Notes: a model not told the origin generated them from the letters alone. 64,000 bases of DNA from Pochonia chlamydosporia 170 (GCF_001653235.2 NC_035790.1:434001-498000), one strand, 5' to 3'. Positions 60,401 to 63,376 are shown, counted from the first letter of the stretch. Numbers and translations are program-made.

Positions 60401-63376
60401 TCTGAGGCTGCTGATCTCACGACAACTCTTGAATACTCTGGCAGAGTGAAGATGACGTATGGCTCTCGCCTATGCAGATATGCACTTGCCAAGGGCGCAG
60501 ATGGGCAAGTTTATTTCATCTGGACAATTCACCACGCCATGTTTGATGGCTGGAGCATAAACCTAGTGAGACAGCAATTGGAGAGTTTCTATCAGAACAT
60601 CACACCTCCCTCCATGCAGCCATATTCTCACTTCATCAAGTATATCATCGATCAAGACGATGAATCAAGTCGCAAATATTGGACAAGTCAGCTCTCCGAG
60701 GCCAGAAAAGCAGTCTTCCCACCTACAAGTTCAATGCACAATGTCAATGCCAATCAATCAATCACTAGGTCCATCTCGATTCCTAAATCAACCGGCTCAC
60801 ATATCACCGCCGCAACAGTCCTGCGCGCAGCGTGGGCTCTTATTCTCGCTCGATACTGTGACACAGATGACATATGCTTTGGCACTACCATTTCTGGTCG
60901 CCAGGCCCCTGTCCCTGGCCTTGATACAATTGCTGGCCCAGCAGTTGCAACAGTACCTGTGCGACTCCGGCTTAGCCAGCAGTCTACAGTGGCTAACTTC
61001 TTAGAGCGCGTGCAAGAGCAAGCGTCCGAGATGGTGGCATATGAACAGTTTGGTCTGCACAATATTGCCAAGGTCAGCGCTGATGCGCAGGAGGCTTGTG
61101 ACTTTTCCAGTTTATTCGTGATTCAGCCTGGGAGCATACTGGGTGCTGCAACTGATTCCGACACTCTTATGACTGCAGCATCAGGAGACGCAAGACTCAC
61201 TGACGGCTCTCAAGGCGGATACTTCAACTATCCCCTTGTTGTGCAGACGGTCATCAACCAAGATGACGTTGGCTTTAATGCAATTTACGACCCGGACGTT
61301 CTGACCCAGTTCCAGGTCGACGCTCTGTCTAGACACTTCGACACCGTTGTCCAAAAGCTTTTATCATCATCGGCCATGGACAACGTCCTGCTCAAGAGTA
61401 TCTCCCTGACCGGATCATGGGATATTGAGCAAGCCATTAGCTGGAATGTGGAGACTCTCGAGAATGTTGACTCATGTGTTCACGATTTAATCACTCAACA
61501 AGCTCAAATCCGGCCAAACAACATGGCAGTAGAAGCATGGGACGGTTCAATGACATACTCAGAACTAGATTCTGCTACAAACCGGCTAGCCCACTACATT
61601 CTACAGACCCACGACCCAAAGGTAGAAGAACTCGTACACATATGCTTCGAGAAGTCTCTCTGGTATATCGTCGCTGCGATAGCTGTCAATAAGGCTGGGG
61701 GTGTTTGGGTGCCACTAGATCCCTCTCATCCAGCACAGCGGCAACAAATAGTTGCACAACAAACAGGAGCCACGCTTGCGTTATCATCACCATCTCATTC
61801 CGATAAGTGTCGCGATCTAGGGTTAGAGGTTATTGAAGTCAGTCAGGCCTTAGATGATATGCTGGTTTCCAAATACAACGATTCCTCCATCTCTGCGCCA
61901 GCTACAAAGCTATCGCCTAACAACGCAATCTACGGACTCTTCACATCTGGCAGCACAGGCACCCCTAAGGGATTCCTGATGGAACACAGGGCAGTATGCG
62001 CTAGTCAAGTTGCCATGGCGAAAAGGCTAGGTATGAGTCCGTCATCCAGGATACTACAATTTGCTTCCTACGTCTTCGACCTGTCGATAGGTGAGATTAT
62101 TGCTCCATTAATCACAGGAGCATGTATCTGCATCCCATCTGAGCAGACCCGTGTCGGAGGGATCAGTCGCTTCATCTGCGACATGAATATAAGCTGGGCA
62201 TTCTTAACGCCATCTTTCATCCGCACTCTGCTTCCCGAAGACGTCCCAGGTCTCAAGGTCATCTTGCTGGCTGGCGAGGAGGTCGGCCAGGATATCCTTT
62301 CTACCTGGCTCGGAAAGGTACGTCTTGTGAATGGTTGGGGCCCGGCTGAGGCTTGCGTTGTGAATACCCTCCACGAGTTTTCTTCGGCCGCCGAATCCCC
62401 ATCGACTCTTGGACGCCCAGTTGGGTGCTTCTGTTGGATCGTTGACCCTGAAAATCCCCAAAAGCTTGCTCCAATCGGCTGTGTTGGTGAGGTAGTCATC
62501 CAAGGTCCAAGTCTATTGCGAGCGTACATTGCAAACAGACAAAAGACCTTGGAGACACTAGTCAAGGATCTGCCTGACTGGATACCAGAGCAAGCTCGCA
62601 ACAAGTGGAGCCAGTTCTATAGGTCTGGAGATTTAGCTTGCTATAATCCAGACGGCACACTCAAATTTATAGGGCGGAAGGACACCCAGGTGAAAATTCG
62701 CGGACTTCGAGTAGAACTTGGAGACGTGGAGCAGAATATCCGTGCCGCACTGTATGGCGTTGAACATGTCGCCGTGGATGTTCTGAAAACAGATGCTGGA
62801 GTGAGACTCATGGCCTATCTCTGCTTCAGCCGGGATTTGCAATCTGGTGATGCCAAAGGCGGCAGTTTAACATCTTCTCGCAAGGACGATATGTTCTTGC
62901 CTATGACAGAGGACCGCAGAAGCCAAATGGCGGTTCTGATCGGACATTTGCGTGTTAAGCTGCCCGGCTACATGATTCCGGCGACATTTATCCCCTGTCG
63001 ATATCTACCTTTCGTAGTGTCAGGCAAGCTGGACAGGAACAAGTTGCGATTCATGTTGACGTCTTTGAGTCCAGAGGATATCGCAGAATACTCGTTGGTG
63101 GACTCAGTCAAACGCTTGCCACAAACCTCCACAGAAAGAGTACTGCAAAAGCTGTGGGCTTCGGTCCTCAATATCTCGCCTGATTCCATTGGTAGAGATG
63201 ACAGCTTTCAGCAACTTGGTGGAGATTCCATCACCGCTGTACGACTTGTTCTACTGGCTCGTCAGCAAGGCATATGCGTCACAGTGGCTTCCATCTTTGA
63301 AGACGGTCGTCTGTCAAGCGTGGCAGCAAGAGTGGATGATGATGCCGAAGATTTCGATGAAGAGTTGATGGACTAG
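33413..63376 (+). CDS. Nine-module non-ribosomal peptide synthetase NRPS2, (C-A-T)x9, intronless
   Basis: One open frame of 9,987 residues (about 1.1 MDa) with no stop and no intron. After ~130 residues that resemble a leftover A-domain C-terminal subdomain come nine C-A-T modules of about 1,095 residues each. His-motif positions (residue): 293, 1390, 2489, 3576, 4664, 5761, 6860, 7948, 9040; all are HHxxxDG except module 7 (HHSIYDA). T-domain GGDS positions: 1188, 2286, 3376, 4470, 5560, 6660, 7745, 8840, 9938; all keep Ser. All A domains keep FTSG(S/T)TGxPKG or a close variant and a C-terminal Lys (KLDR/KIDR/KVDR/KINR). No E, N-methylation, Cy, R, TE or terminal C domain is present; the chain ends ~45 residues after the last T with an acidic tail. 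The intact first C domain without a preceding T suggests it accepts a chain from another protein, most simply NRPS1. The product peptide is not identified. Confidence 0.98.
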   Translation: MGSITPRDSQISRFDLQKYMAEHPAVKTAWIFDIAEFGPHDGLATALVLEKPTGSKEQDLVVMKNVRHGLFVKMTALGLATQLPQKWIVLQELPLCSSGSIDEVALRRQLRTGHDIYGNNALVDGNGGMKKTSLEHPQQQPPSDLLPSTISSHLLSEAERQCRLPSQASIEDVHPCSYLQEGFMALAEKQPGTYIDKYVYRLPESVSTQLFKLAWESTMAMCSILRTRMVLYQGSSMQVVIRDQPSWEWSNGQHDLSSALEAVQEVEMTYGSRLCFYSLIQEADGQRYFIWIMHHSIYDGWTQRLIIETLHQYYHSGEVTPGLNSHAEFVNYTKNLDRAHIGEYWMEQLRDASRSELPQLKARTNSVTNRQRRTKELRRKVEYQRQGPTAASKGSVLRAAWALVLARYNDSDDVSFGATVSGRRAPVSGLDRVAGPVIATLPIRIIIDRQLTIKDFVQKVQLQARGMVPYEQFGLQNIAKLSSEAKQACNFFSLLVIQPANMANMLEGIENPILSKIKDDKRLQVSQQLASNMDYPVVVQIYMHETHVEFHAVYDAEVLSDGQIEAISIQFDWVVQQLLQQNEKPLSEVTLAGPWDLQQATRWNNDIVAEDASSFLPDLLSMQSRSSPGCDAICSWDGVVTYAELESVSSQIVHYLSDCGVRPGIIIPICFEKSKWTIIAMNAIMKAGCAFVPLDPLHPKSRLEMLVQDVDARIILVSPTTASLWKDSAIQSIVLSDDLDTWLSKPADFRLPTAYKQTAPSTLACVMFTSGSTGKPKGISIEHGAFCASLLAQGKRFGIGQLSRVLQFSNYIFDVGLGDIFVTLIFGGTVCVPSDTERLQDITGHMRDSSVNTAQLTPSFAATLDPAEVPTLTTLILAGEVVTTSELQKWYGRVRLFNGYGPTETCIYSATYEYRSEEDCPAMIGKGLTTDSWIVEPHNHDRLAPIGCIGELLVQGAAIARGYFKDTEKTEKSFLDTVAWQSKAKGGKAPRFYKTGDLVRYQPDGNLQYIGRKDTQIKIRGQRMESGEVEHQIKVLLPDIDHVVVDVAHQAAHEVVVAFLSFGDDRTASSDTNILFKDTLLTMDVEMRRSLSLLASGLQDALPTFMVPSLFIPLRRMPFGSTMKINRKQLRSWADELSAEELLAYSLVVRDTSQPTTVMEFRVRDLWAAVLKIQSADIAKHDSFLQIGGDSISAVQVVSLAQQRGIKLQVASIFKDPRLSHVAASAVEVDEPSTFSMKPFDLLPADQVDSILDQARKECFLDEDQSIEDAYPCSPFQEGLMALSVTQPGSYTARQIYKLPKFVDVPRFKRAWNQTVSSCANLRTRIALINGTFMQVIVRNDIHWDSEESSATLDDAVELTKATPMTYGSRLCRYALSSSTDGDTYFIWTMHHSVFDGWTVALIRKQLFSFYTSITPPSVQPYARFSKYIGDLGGKDIQEYWLKQLDGAKRVIFPSQTLRNPASESGEANGPINKFSVRSIQFPQSTSLSITKATILRAAWAIVLGRYCESDDVCFGASVSGRQAAVSGLDSMPGPASATVPIRVRLDSSQKIIEFLHGIQTQASEMVPYEQAGLQHISKLSPDARDACDFTSLLVIQPARLLDVHSDQESIMIPVETGRGRLAGDELLEGYFSYPLVAQVFVHDKNVELHVTYDSRVLEELQVTALSSHFHQVVSQLLAHGDQTLGDVSLTGSWDLQQATMWNNETPEIIDFCVHDLISEQARLRPEATAISAWDGNLTYSELDKTANRLACHLVELGVATEDLVHVCFEKSIWFFVAILAINKAGGAWVPLDPSHPLHRQQTIFQQTQARFGLASSSNADMCRAIGMEVIEVGENLNEFLAAQPTDRTYDSSPPSGVRPENAAYVLFTSGSTGTPKGLVMEHRSVCTSQHNIAKRLGITPNVRMLQFAAYVFDLCIGEIFGTLISGACLCVPSDDTRVDKLIDFINTMDVNWAFLTPAFVRTMTPSQVPRLELLLLAGEAVGIDILHTWFGKVRLVNGWGPAETCVFSTLHEWTSLSESPLTVGQPVGGLCWIVNPEKPHELAPIGCVGEVVIQGPTILREYLDDEKKTAESLTTELPEWAPQNRKETWSWGRFFKSGDLAVYNPDGTIKFTSRKDTQVKIRGLRVELGEVEQTIRTVLSGVKQVVVDVYKHKAGVNLVAYLCFDEYSTSVSEDMFLPMNEELERQTTGLVGELNVRLPRYMVPTLFIPCRWMPSITSTKLDRKRLQNRTLNLSREQVARYSLVGLKKRAPETTKEVQMQQLWATVLDLPIESIGRDDNFLQIGGDSISAIKLVTLARENGIELTAAGILKDARLSHLAANAQPVVSIASQAVTRFSQLRNNNMNELLGQIAAQCNLDSQETIEDAYPCTAFQQGLMALTATQPGSYICKFVYRVPGHIDVGRFQRAWEKTVSECEILRTRIAFVGGRFIQAVINDSVAWDHDGEQAIDLESATEYTKGIMMGYGSKLCRFSMATGSKGQIYFLWTIHHAILDGWTIGLIQEQLKSFYNGSKPIARLPYSHFINYLNGLDQEVAKQYWQSQLQDAKRATFPDLGDECQRATQSKRCVITFPNTKDSSFTTATVLRAAWALVLARYCESGSVCFGTSISGRHAPLPGLNNVVGPTIASVPVHISINKGSTVASFLEDVQLQASTMTIHEQFGLQNITKLNAQIQDACQFSSLLIIQPKDVHATRREDGAIIIPTMALAEGSSDNDYFQGFFNYPLVLQFLLHEEHVEFLAIYDSNVVTDLQVTALANQLDHVIQQLLSPDTDRVGDITLTGRWDIDQAVQRASWSTPQLEYSCLHDLVSSQAARSSSKQAVYACDGALTYGELDDHSTMLARYLVQLNYAPNTMIPICFEKSKWAVVAMIAVLKAGGAFVPLDPSHPSARIQATIQEIRAPCVLVSPRTADLFTNKTLHSITVSHHSLETLSGLTTSISHVLSNPATPAYVLFTSGSTGKPKGIVIEHTAICSSLKAQIDLLGLNEDHRTLQFSSYSFDVSVAEIFTALLVGGTVCIPSEVDRMENIAPWIEQARVNVAFLTPSFANAIKPDRVPSLKMIVLGGEAPTKQNLATWFGHVKLINGYGPTETSIYTTLYEYQTSDDSPGTIGKPINGLCWVVEPDDDRKLVPFGCVGELLVQGPTIAKGYLSDVNKTREQFIDNIDYLTSRTTTSNFRTYKTGDLVRYNGNGLLEYLGRKDTQVKIHGQRLELGEIEHHVKHALPQVESAVVEMIHREQKQILAVFMTFANSYDMPLDQQVANDTGLGLLAMTENMQSTLRSLVGELQKALPQYMVPSLFLPVREISLMTSMKVDRLRLKTLAAQLPMSQLATFSLSKKDSVVPTTDMELRLRHIWAKVLNVKEEEIGKYDNFLRIGGDSLSIIQLVSLARERGIGLSATACLRHAGLSEMSERAKIIDDSLLSTIEPFSLLPDEHTDVLQQVSEQCELTAKQNIEDAYPCTPLQEGLMALSVTNPGSYTARYVYRLPKTVNLTRFRHAWNQTLLHSHALRTRVVFVEGQSIQVVVEEEPEWDFEGLTSLEEVEAHSKTLRMTYGTRLNRYSLAQGPDGHAYFIWTLHHAIFDGWTLGLLRQQLHNFYHDSSAPTLRPYSGFIKYLTDLDRNAGRDFWLAQLKGARRAVFPPEGVSQAASPSAASRGSQIATKRISLSKTGLSTITNATILRAAWAIVLARYCDSDDICFGTSISGRQAAVQGLANMAGPVVATIPVRVRLDRQTSISQFLQDIQAQAFDMVPHEQFGLQNIMKLNEEVREACDFSSLLVIQPGRLLDSGHTSDSVLTTTSDGNEAATDDTFEGYFNYPLVVQCIMNDDFIDFYTLYDAQVLSSSQMEALCIHFDLVVQQLLKEGSTPLANIQIAGVWDVQQATQWNGEGPEVITDCLHNLIEQQVPLAPDALAVQAWDGTLTYTELDQAANRLAHHLLREHTIHIEDLIHVCFEKSLWYIVSILAINKVGAAWVPLDPSHPMERQKTVMRQTGATLILVSPTHADTYRNLNMQVIEVSETLDRGLPTSFSASVNSIEVRANNTSYVLFTSGSTGIPKGFVMEHGAVCTSQKAIAKRLGLTSDKRVLQFASHVFDLGVGEIFSTLASGACLCIPSEEIRTNKLAQFICDMNINWLFLTPSFIRTLRYKDIPCVEAVVLAGEAVSRDILEEWVPDVRLINGWGPAETCVFSTLHEWSSPNESPLTIGRPVGGFCWIANADNPSQLAPIGCVGEVIIQGPTLLREYLADVERTESSVIKAPLSWAPRQGQSHWSRFYRSGDLASYNSDGTIEFVGRKDTQVKIRGLRVELGDVEQNIRKALASENLEEIAADVYKTDTGSTLVSYLHFARGSRLAASSSGDPENIFSPMTDELQNSFISLIGHLKMTLPGYMVPTIFIPCGRMPFVTSTKLDRKKLRQLTTELGEDELAMYSLISSQKRGPQTVMEATMQQLWSTILRIKPESIGRDDSFLKIGGDSIGAIHLVSLARQRGIELTVGLIFQDSRLSSVAANAVVMTDSTDSTVQPFSLVQVGSMEIFLKDIKKECGLEQECAIEDVYPCTPLQEGLMALSLTQGGSYIARITYNLPENVDVHLFKAAWRQTVSYCSNLRTRICVIEGKSVQCIVKGDSNWDSDSQATLNATMTHGTRLCRFSISEGSDGKAIFTLALHHSIFDGWTLNLVMRTLQSFYRGTEVAVLQPYTNFIKYLADDDHTACIQYWKQQLDGAKPCNFPPSRVFSKSSDNGFHIGRPVIRRISIPQSKPSSITLATVLRAAWAIVLARYSETDDTCFGSSISGRNASVPGIETMPGPTVATVPIRIRLDKEQDVTKFLHGVQKQTSEMTIYEQFGVQNISKIDDGCREACNFSSLIVIQPAELTKSSDTSDAVLLASQADENSLAQLLEGYFNYTLLIQIHLHGDHVEFQGLYDSMALSESEITTLSYQFDHVVQQLLTRDTTTILDDISVSGPSDLQQALQWNSDINQIISGDCLHNMVSAMSTQYPEKDAIDAWDGTCTYAELDELSTYLAQHLVNCGVQPGSFVPFCLKKSRWAIIAMLGIMKAGAGFVPLDPEHPITRRQLQVSDLQVKLLITSPDMSAACGDLGVQSLLLSDSLITEVSESWLRCGKPTFRPVSNSEHPAYILYTSGSTGVPKGIVIQHGPVCSNLKAQADFLNTSTDTRFLQFSSYAFDMSIFEIFVTLIHGGTVCVPSEDDRLQNVASYMNRSGVNTTCLTPSFASTLRPDDLPALKTLVIGGEAPTKDNINMWCSRVTLINGYGPTETCIILSMHKYETETEHPSIIGKSLSNFCWVVDADNHNRLAPIGCVGELLVQGYSLAHGYWKNEAKTSESFINDVTWLPSGYGHPAALRFYKTGDLVKYNPDGSMIYVGRKDRQAKLRGQRLELEEIEHHIKATLPNAVHVVVDIVRHDQRDVLVAFVALPNQANNEVANTSKKQDDTMFPMNEELREMFLELTSTLQMSLPRYMVPTVFLPLYRMPFVTAMKIDRKELRRVAESLPADQITIYSLASQEIVLPATDMEFKMRELWAEVLNLRPEDIGRNDSFLQIGGDSITVVYLVSLARRNNIAVTAACIFDDARLSHVASNATMMDDTDNTANVDAMSLLPGNNTDEIVASAAQKCGLATPEAIEDIYPAISLQEGLMALSVTQPGSYIARFAYKIPDHVDILRFKWAWDQLVSRCSSLRTRIISMKGRTVQVIVKDDTLWDRSNDSLATAMEDAKSIKMSYGSRLCRYSLVEDSDGQTYFLWTIHHSIFDGWSMNLITSYLCDLYNGAKPPTLLPHSRFVRYIADVNLDACKEFWSAQLHNAIKASLPGQNAKPTRSMENAPEFVNQSLSVTIPFTRKTSSSTDSITAATIVRAAWAIILARYTSTEDVCFGCVVSGRHAAVAGLEYVAGPTLATVPVRVAMKTTQTVPAFLQDIQAQASNMVPYEQFGLQNISKVSDAAKDACDFSSLLVIQPSTLTDSTAKSVITPVDVAVESTSGVLEGYFNYPLVVQVILHDNCLEFHAVYNSQLLHQVYVTALSTHFENVVQQLVAAPEKTLVSSVTLQGPWDLQKAIEWNSESVTPYLESCVHHLFEGQVRRQPDAMAIQAWDGQLTYSQLNRAADRLAVYLIAELGVTTEDLIHVCFDKSMWFFVAILAINKAGAAWVPLEPSHPIQRQRDVLAQTRATIALVSPSNADMCRDLGLHVTEVTSALDQVLLESSNGAVGPINSNVTGHNAAYVLFTSGSTGIPKGFVIEHKSVCTSLTEAGKRLGMNSTTKVLQFSSYVFDAVIMESLATWFAGGCICVPSEHERMNRLSEFVNELQINWLILTPAFSRTIKPADVPSVKTLFLGGEAVGQDIIDTWYGKVRIFNAWGPAETCVLSSIHEFTSLSGSPLTIGKPVGGSCWIVDATNPHQLAPIGCVGEVLVNGSNLLREYLRNPQRTEEAMVQPIPSWIPDWQSQLSWRRAYKSGDLAFYNPDGTIEFVARKDTQVKIRGIRIELGEVEQHIRQSVHDAEQVVVDVYTTDSGTTLVAYLSFKEAEQDSICLPQSQHGIFSPMTESLQREMMALVGSLRTKLPRHMIPTIFIPCSRMPFITSTKLDRTRLRQLTLALNGKELALYSLSESEKRPPESEMESTLQQLWASVLNFPAESIGRDDSFLQIGGDSITAIQLVSLARSQGLILTVGTIFQDARLSQLAASISAATQTSLEDDVAPFSLLPSDSLTHILEIAQEQCGILDTKLIEDAYPCTPLQEGLMALSVTQPGSYMARFALIVPKNVKIESLREGVDHMARACAILRTHIVLTPSGPVQVVLNEGPQWHTQDIRPLSEVSKGGPPSVAYGTPLSFYEVANDNEHTYLVWHMHHSIYDAFSFRLMIGILERACRPERGAALTSSNSFRNYVKYTASTSTDDMNTYWVSQLDGAHTAQFPKKPSRVTDVRSDGHLTHTFSIPEQGITGITTSNLLRGAWALVLSRYLEDDDVVFGSTVAGRSANISNAGDIIGPTVATVPVRVQMDKEDEVAEFLNKIQQQATNMIPFEHAGLQNIGNLGNVAREACNFHNQLVITPSSMIGSSDDLAGESFDIKNLAYANQSYDVFPLVLEVVVDETGIAQIDVTHDTRYITATQVKMLCQQYSFVISQLALRQQDKISQIKMCGPNDMEQIMRWNTQNPPQLFDTCLPDLISTQAQRFPHKDAIVASDGKLSYCELDQLSDRLGLHLVDLGVSAEMMVPFCLEKSKLAAVVMLAIMKAGGAFVPLDPEHPKKRLEALVHRVNAEIIIASPSTAALCNGMASKIVVVSTDMISSLNCGSEENLSISHCSPKNAAYVMFTSGTTGTPKGIVVEQASLCSSIMGHGTAYGLNPSSRVLQFSNFTFDGSLSELFTPLAFGGTACMPSDTERLQDVAEFIRAQQVNVAILTPSFANTLNPEEIPSLKTLILSGEALVKDHLTTWLGHVTLINAYGPSEVCVDCTTHIFQTTEESPVKIGFAHNATCWIVDPDDYNQLAPVGCVGELLVQGPGIARGYLDDEEKTNQSFITSATWQPEEATLPRHRMYKTGDLVKYNSDGSMDYIGRKDTQVKLRGQRLELGEIEFNIKRASSAVTHVVVDVIRLADRDLLLAFLTFAKEKFSDEGSRSEDIGFLSVNEDLRQTLFNIASNLRESLPAYMVPHYFLPLSKMPFVSSMKIDRNNLKLLGGNLSEQQLSNFTLESTDFVEPATEMELRLRRLWAEVLMTDVSNIGRHDNFVTVGGDSIKAVQLVSLARQHKISLNAAAILKDGRLSRMAATATTIETIEIQNTESSLTIPLQSIVDSINAADSQDQCNTHAIADVEETYPCTSVQEGLMALSVTQPGSYTGRQAYRLSKHVNVAAFKSAWELTVSRCAILRTRIIFHDGNSAQTVIKNDIHWDSEDDTSLDEAMEHCEGLKMTYGTRLCRYAIAKGSDGHVYFLWTMHHAIFDGWSVNLIREQFNSYYNGTMVPANQPYSQFIKYITSLDTTLSRNYWNEQLSGAVPAVFPPLHTTVTSTNQVTRELSKRIRYPQTGTSSSITKATILRAAWAVVLARYSDTYDICFGTSISGRQAPVANIENMAGPTVATVPVRVRINKEDTIIRFLQDIQAQASEMVPFEQFGLQNISKLGPEAQAACSFSSLLVVQPADFLDSVSPDSEPIMTAAQVEAASEDSKFNDYFNYPLVVQGILHKDYAEFHAVYNSAVLSETQIASLSNHFDRVVQQLLDPGQSTMNDISLTSSWDIERSVAWNDQNYDAIVDTCVHQLLEAQAEIQPDAIAIHGWDGKLTYAQLNDAADRLCRHLSTYEIGTEELIHVCFEKSVWFFIAIFAINKIGAAWVPLDPSHPVKRQQAILQQTKAKLALTSPSNMAMCCSLGLEVVCVTQELDLTLRKTDVPALQPPRAVYSHNIAYVLFTSGTTGAPKGVILEHRAVCTSQIAVAKRLGMSRRTRMLQFSSYIFDACITESIATLIAGGCICVPSDHVRMNSIPAFIREMNINWALLTPAFARTIQPEEIPSLQVLLVGGEASGKDILDTWLGKVRLINCWGPVEACVMCAFHEWKSTGESSLTVGKPVGSSCWIMSTHNPRELAPIGHVGEIVIQGPTLLREYLHNAVKTNEVMLLDLPSWMPGRDGANTNRAYRTGDLAFYNTDGTIEFIGRKDTQVKIRGLRIEFGDIEHNIRSALENVEHVAVDVLKHGSTDMLVAFFTLSTEEQPEENNSHDILDGKIRPLDKIKHSILSRLRERLQASLPAYMVPTLFLPLREMPLSTTLKVDRRVLRELAGSLSPEQMSVYTLASQDVTPPTTDMELKLRGIWAEILQINIDTIGKHSNFLQIGGDSISAIQLASLARQNGIDLAVAEVMKDARLSEVARAAKANNDDPAPTLSPFSLLPAASINDILGKARAECGLGESQSIEDAYPCSTLQEGLLTLSVTQPGSYTAQNVYQLSSDVDISRFKEAWSRTVSACTALRTRIVLIDSLPVQVVINDDVHWDSEAADLTTTLEYSGRVKMTYGSRLCRYALAKGADGQVYFIWTIHHAMFDGWSINLVRQQLESFYQNITPPSMQPYSHFIKYIIDQDDESSRKYWTSQLSEARKAVFPPTSSMHNVNANQSITRSISIPKSTGSHITAATVLRAAWALILARYCDTDDICFGTTISGRQAPVPGLDTIAGPAVATVPVRLRLSQQSTVANFLERVQEQASEMVAYEQFGLHNIAKVSADAQEACDFSSLFVIQPGSILGAATDSDTLMTAASGDARLTDGSQGGYFNYPLVVQTVINQDDVGFNAIYDPDVLTQFQVDALSRHFDTVVQKLLSSSAMDNVLLKSISLTGSWDIEQAISWNVETLENVDSCVHDLITQQAQIRPNNMAVEAWDGSMTYSELDSATNRLAHYILQTHDPKVEELVHICFEKSLWYIVAAIAVNKAGGVWVPLDPSHPAQRQQIVAQQTGATLALSSPSHSDKCRDLGLEVIEVSQALDDMLVSKYNDSSISAPATKLSPNNAIYGLFTSGSTGTPKGFLMEHRAVCASQVAMAKRLGMSPSSRILQFASYVFDLSIGEIIAPLITGACICIPSEQTRVGGISRFICDMNISWAFLTPSFIRTLLPEDVPGLKVILLAGEEVGQDILSTWLGKVRLVNGWGPAEACVVNTLHEFSSAAESPSTLGRPVGCFCWIVDPENPQKLAPIGCVGEVVIQGPSLLRAYIANRQKTLETLVKDLPDWIPEQARNKWSQFYRSGDLACYNPDGTLKFIGRKDTQVKIRGLRVELGDVEQNIRAALYGVEHVAVDVLKTDAGVRLMAYLCFSRDLQSGDAKGGSLTSSRKDDMFLPMTEDRRSQMAVLIGHLRVKLPGYMIPATFIPCRYLPFVVSGKLDRNKLRFMLTSLSPEDIAEYSLVDSVKRLPQTSTERVLQKLWASVLNISPDSIGRDDSFQQLGGDSITAVRLVLLARQQGICVTVASIFEDGRLSSVAARVDDDAEDFDEELMD
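33830..37100 (+). other. NRPS2 module 1 (C-A-T)
   Basis: C motif HHSIYDG, A core FTSGSTGKPKG, T motif IGGDSISAV. A-domain pocket by GrsA alignment: DVGQIAGIYK. A domain of the 'GYGPTE' type. The first C domain is intact, so it should condense an incoming acyl or peptidyl chain rather than start one. Confidence 0.85.
37101..40390 (+). other. NRPS2 module 2 (C-A-T), DLGF-type pocket
   Basis: C motif HHSVFDG, T motif IGGDSISAI. Pocket DLGFLAGVFK; A domain of the 'GWGPAE' type. From memory the DLGxLAGxx form is like Aib/isovaline modules of peptaibol synthetases. Confidence 0.8.
40391..43670 (+). other. NRPS2 module 3 (C-A-T)
   Basis: C motif HHAILDG, T motif IGGDSLSII. Pocket DVAFVGGIYK, close to that of NRPS1 A2 (DMALVGGIYK); small hydrophobic substrate likely (inference). 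'GYGPTE' type. Confidence 0.8.
43671..46950 (+). other. NRPS2 module 4 (C-A-T), DLGF-type pocket
   Basis: C motif HHAIFDG, T motif IGGDSIGAI. Pocket DLGFVAGVFK, one change from module 2, so probably the same or a similar residue. 'GWGPAE' type. Confidence 0.8.
46951..50220 (+). other. NRPS2 module 5 (C-A-T)
   Basis: C motif HHSIFDG, A core YTSGSTGVPKG, T motif IGGDSITVV. Pocket DMFCVGGIIK. 'GYGPTE' type. Confidence 0.8.
50221..53530 (+). other. NRPS2 module 6 (C-A-T)
   Basis: C motif HHSIFDG, T motif IGGDSITAI. Pocket DAMIFGAVLK; A domain of the W type (NAWGPAE). The pocket lining differs from the DLGF modules, so a different hydrophobic residue is expected. Confidence 0.8.
53531..56780 (+). 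other. NRPS2 module 7 (C-A-T), the outlier module
   Basis: C motif HHSIYDA instead of HHxxxDG. Other C-domain blocks also differ: AGRSANISNAGDIIGP where the others have SGR(x)A...GP, and HNQLVITP where most have S(S/L)L(L/F)VIQP. T motif VGGDSIKAV. Pocket DGSIISAVDK, with Asp in the ninth position as in the ornithine pocket DVGEIGSIDK of gramicidin S synthetase (recalled), which suggests a basic residue. A-domain string NAYGPSEVCVDC is unique here. Confidence 0.8.
56781..60060 (+). other. NRPS2 module 8 (C-A-T) with a chimeric A domain
   Basis: C motif HHAIFDG, T motif IGGDSISAI. Pocket DATLLGCVMK. The A core is W-type (NCWGPVEACV, RGLRIEFGDIE) but from about 59,500 on the sequence is of the other type (FLPLREMP, LKVDR, TTDMELKLRGIWAEIL, IGKHSNF). 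The switch marks a recombination between modules. Confidence 0.75.
60061..63376 (+). other. NRPS2 module 9 (C-A-T), last module, DLGF-type pocket
   Basis: C motif HHAMFDG, T motif LGGDSITAV. Pocket DLGFLAGVVK, like modules 2 and 4. The protein stops shortly after this T domain with VDDDAEDFDEELMD, so there is no built-in release domain. Confidence 0.8.

Noticed and set aside
33437..63189. Many antisense and off-frame ORFs inside NRPS2
   Set aside because: Shadows of the repeated coding sequence; the same shadow recurs at matching places in several modules.
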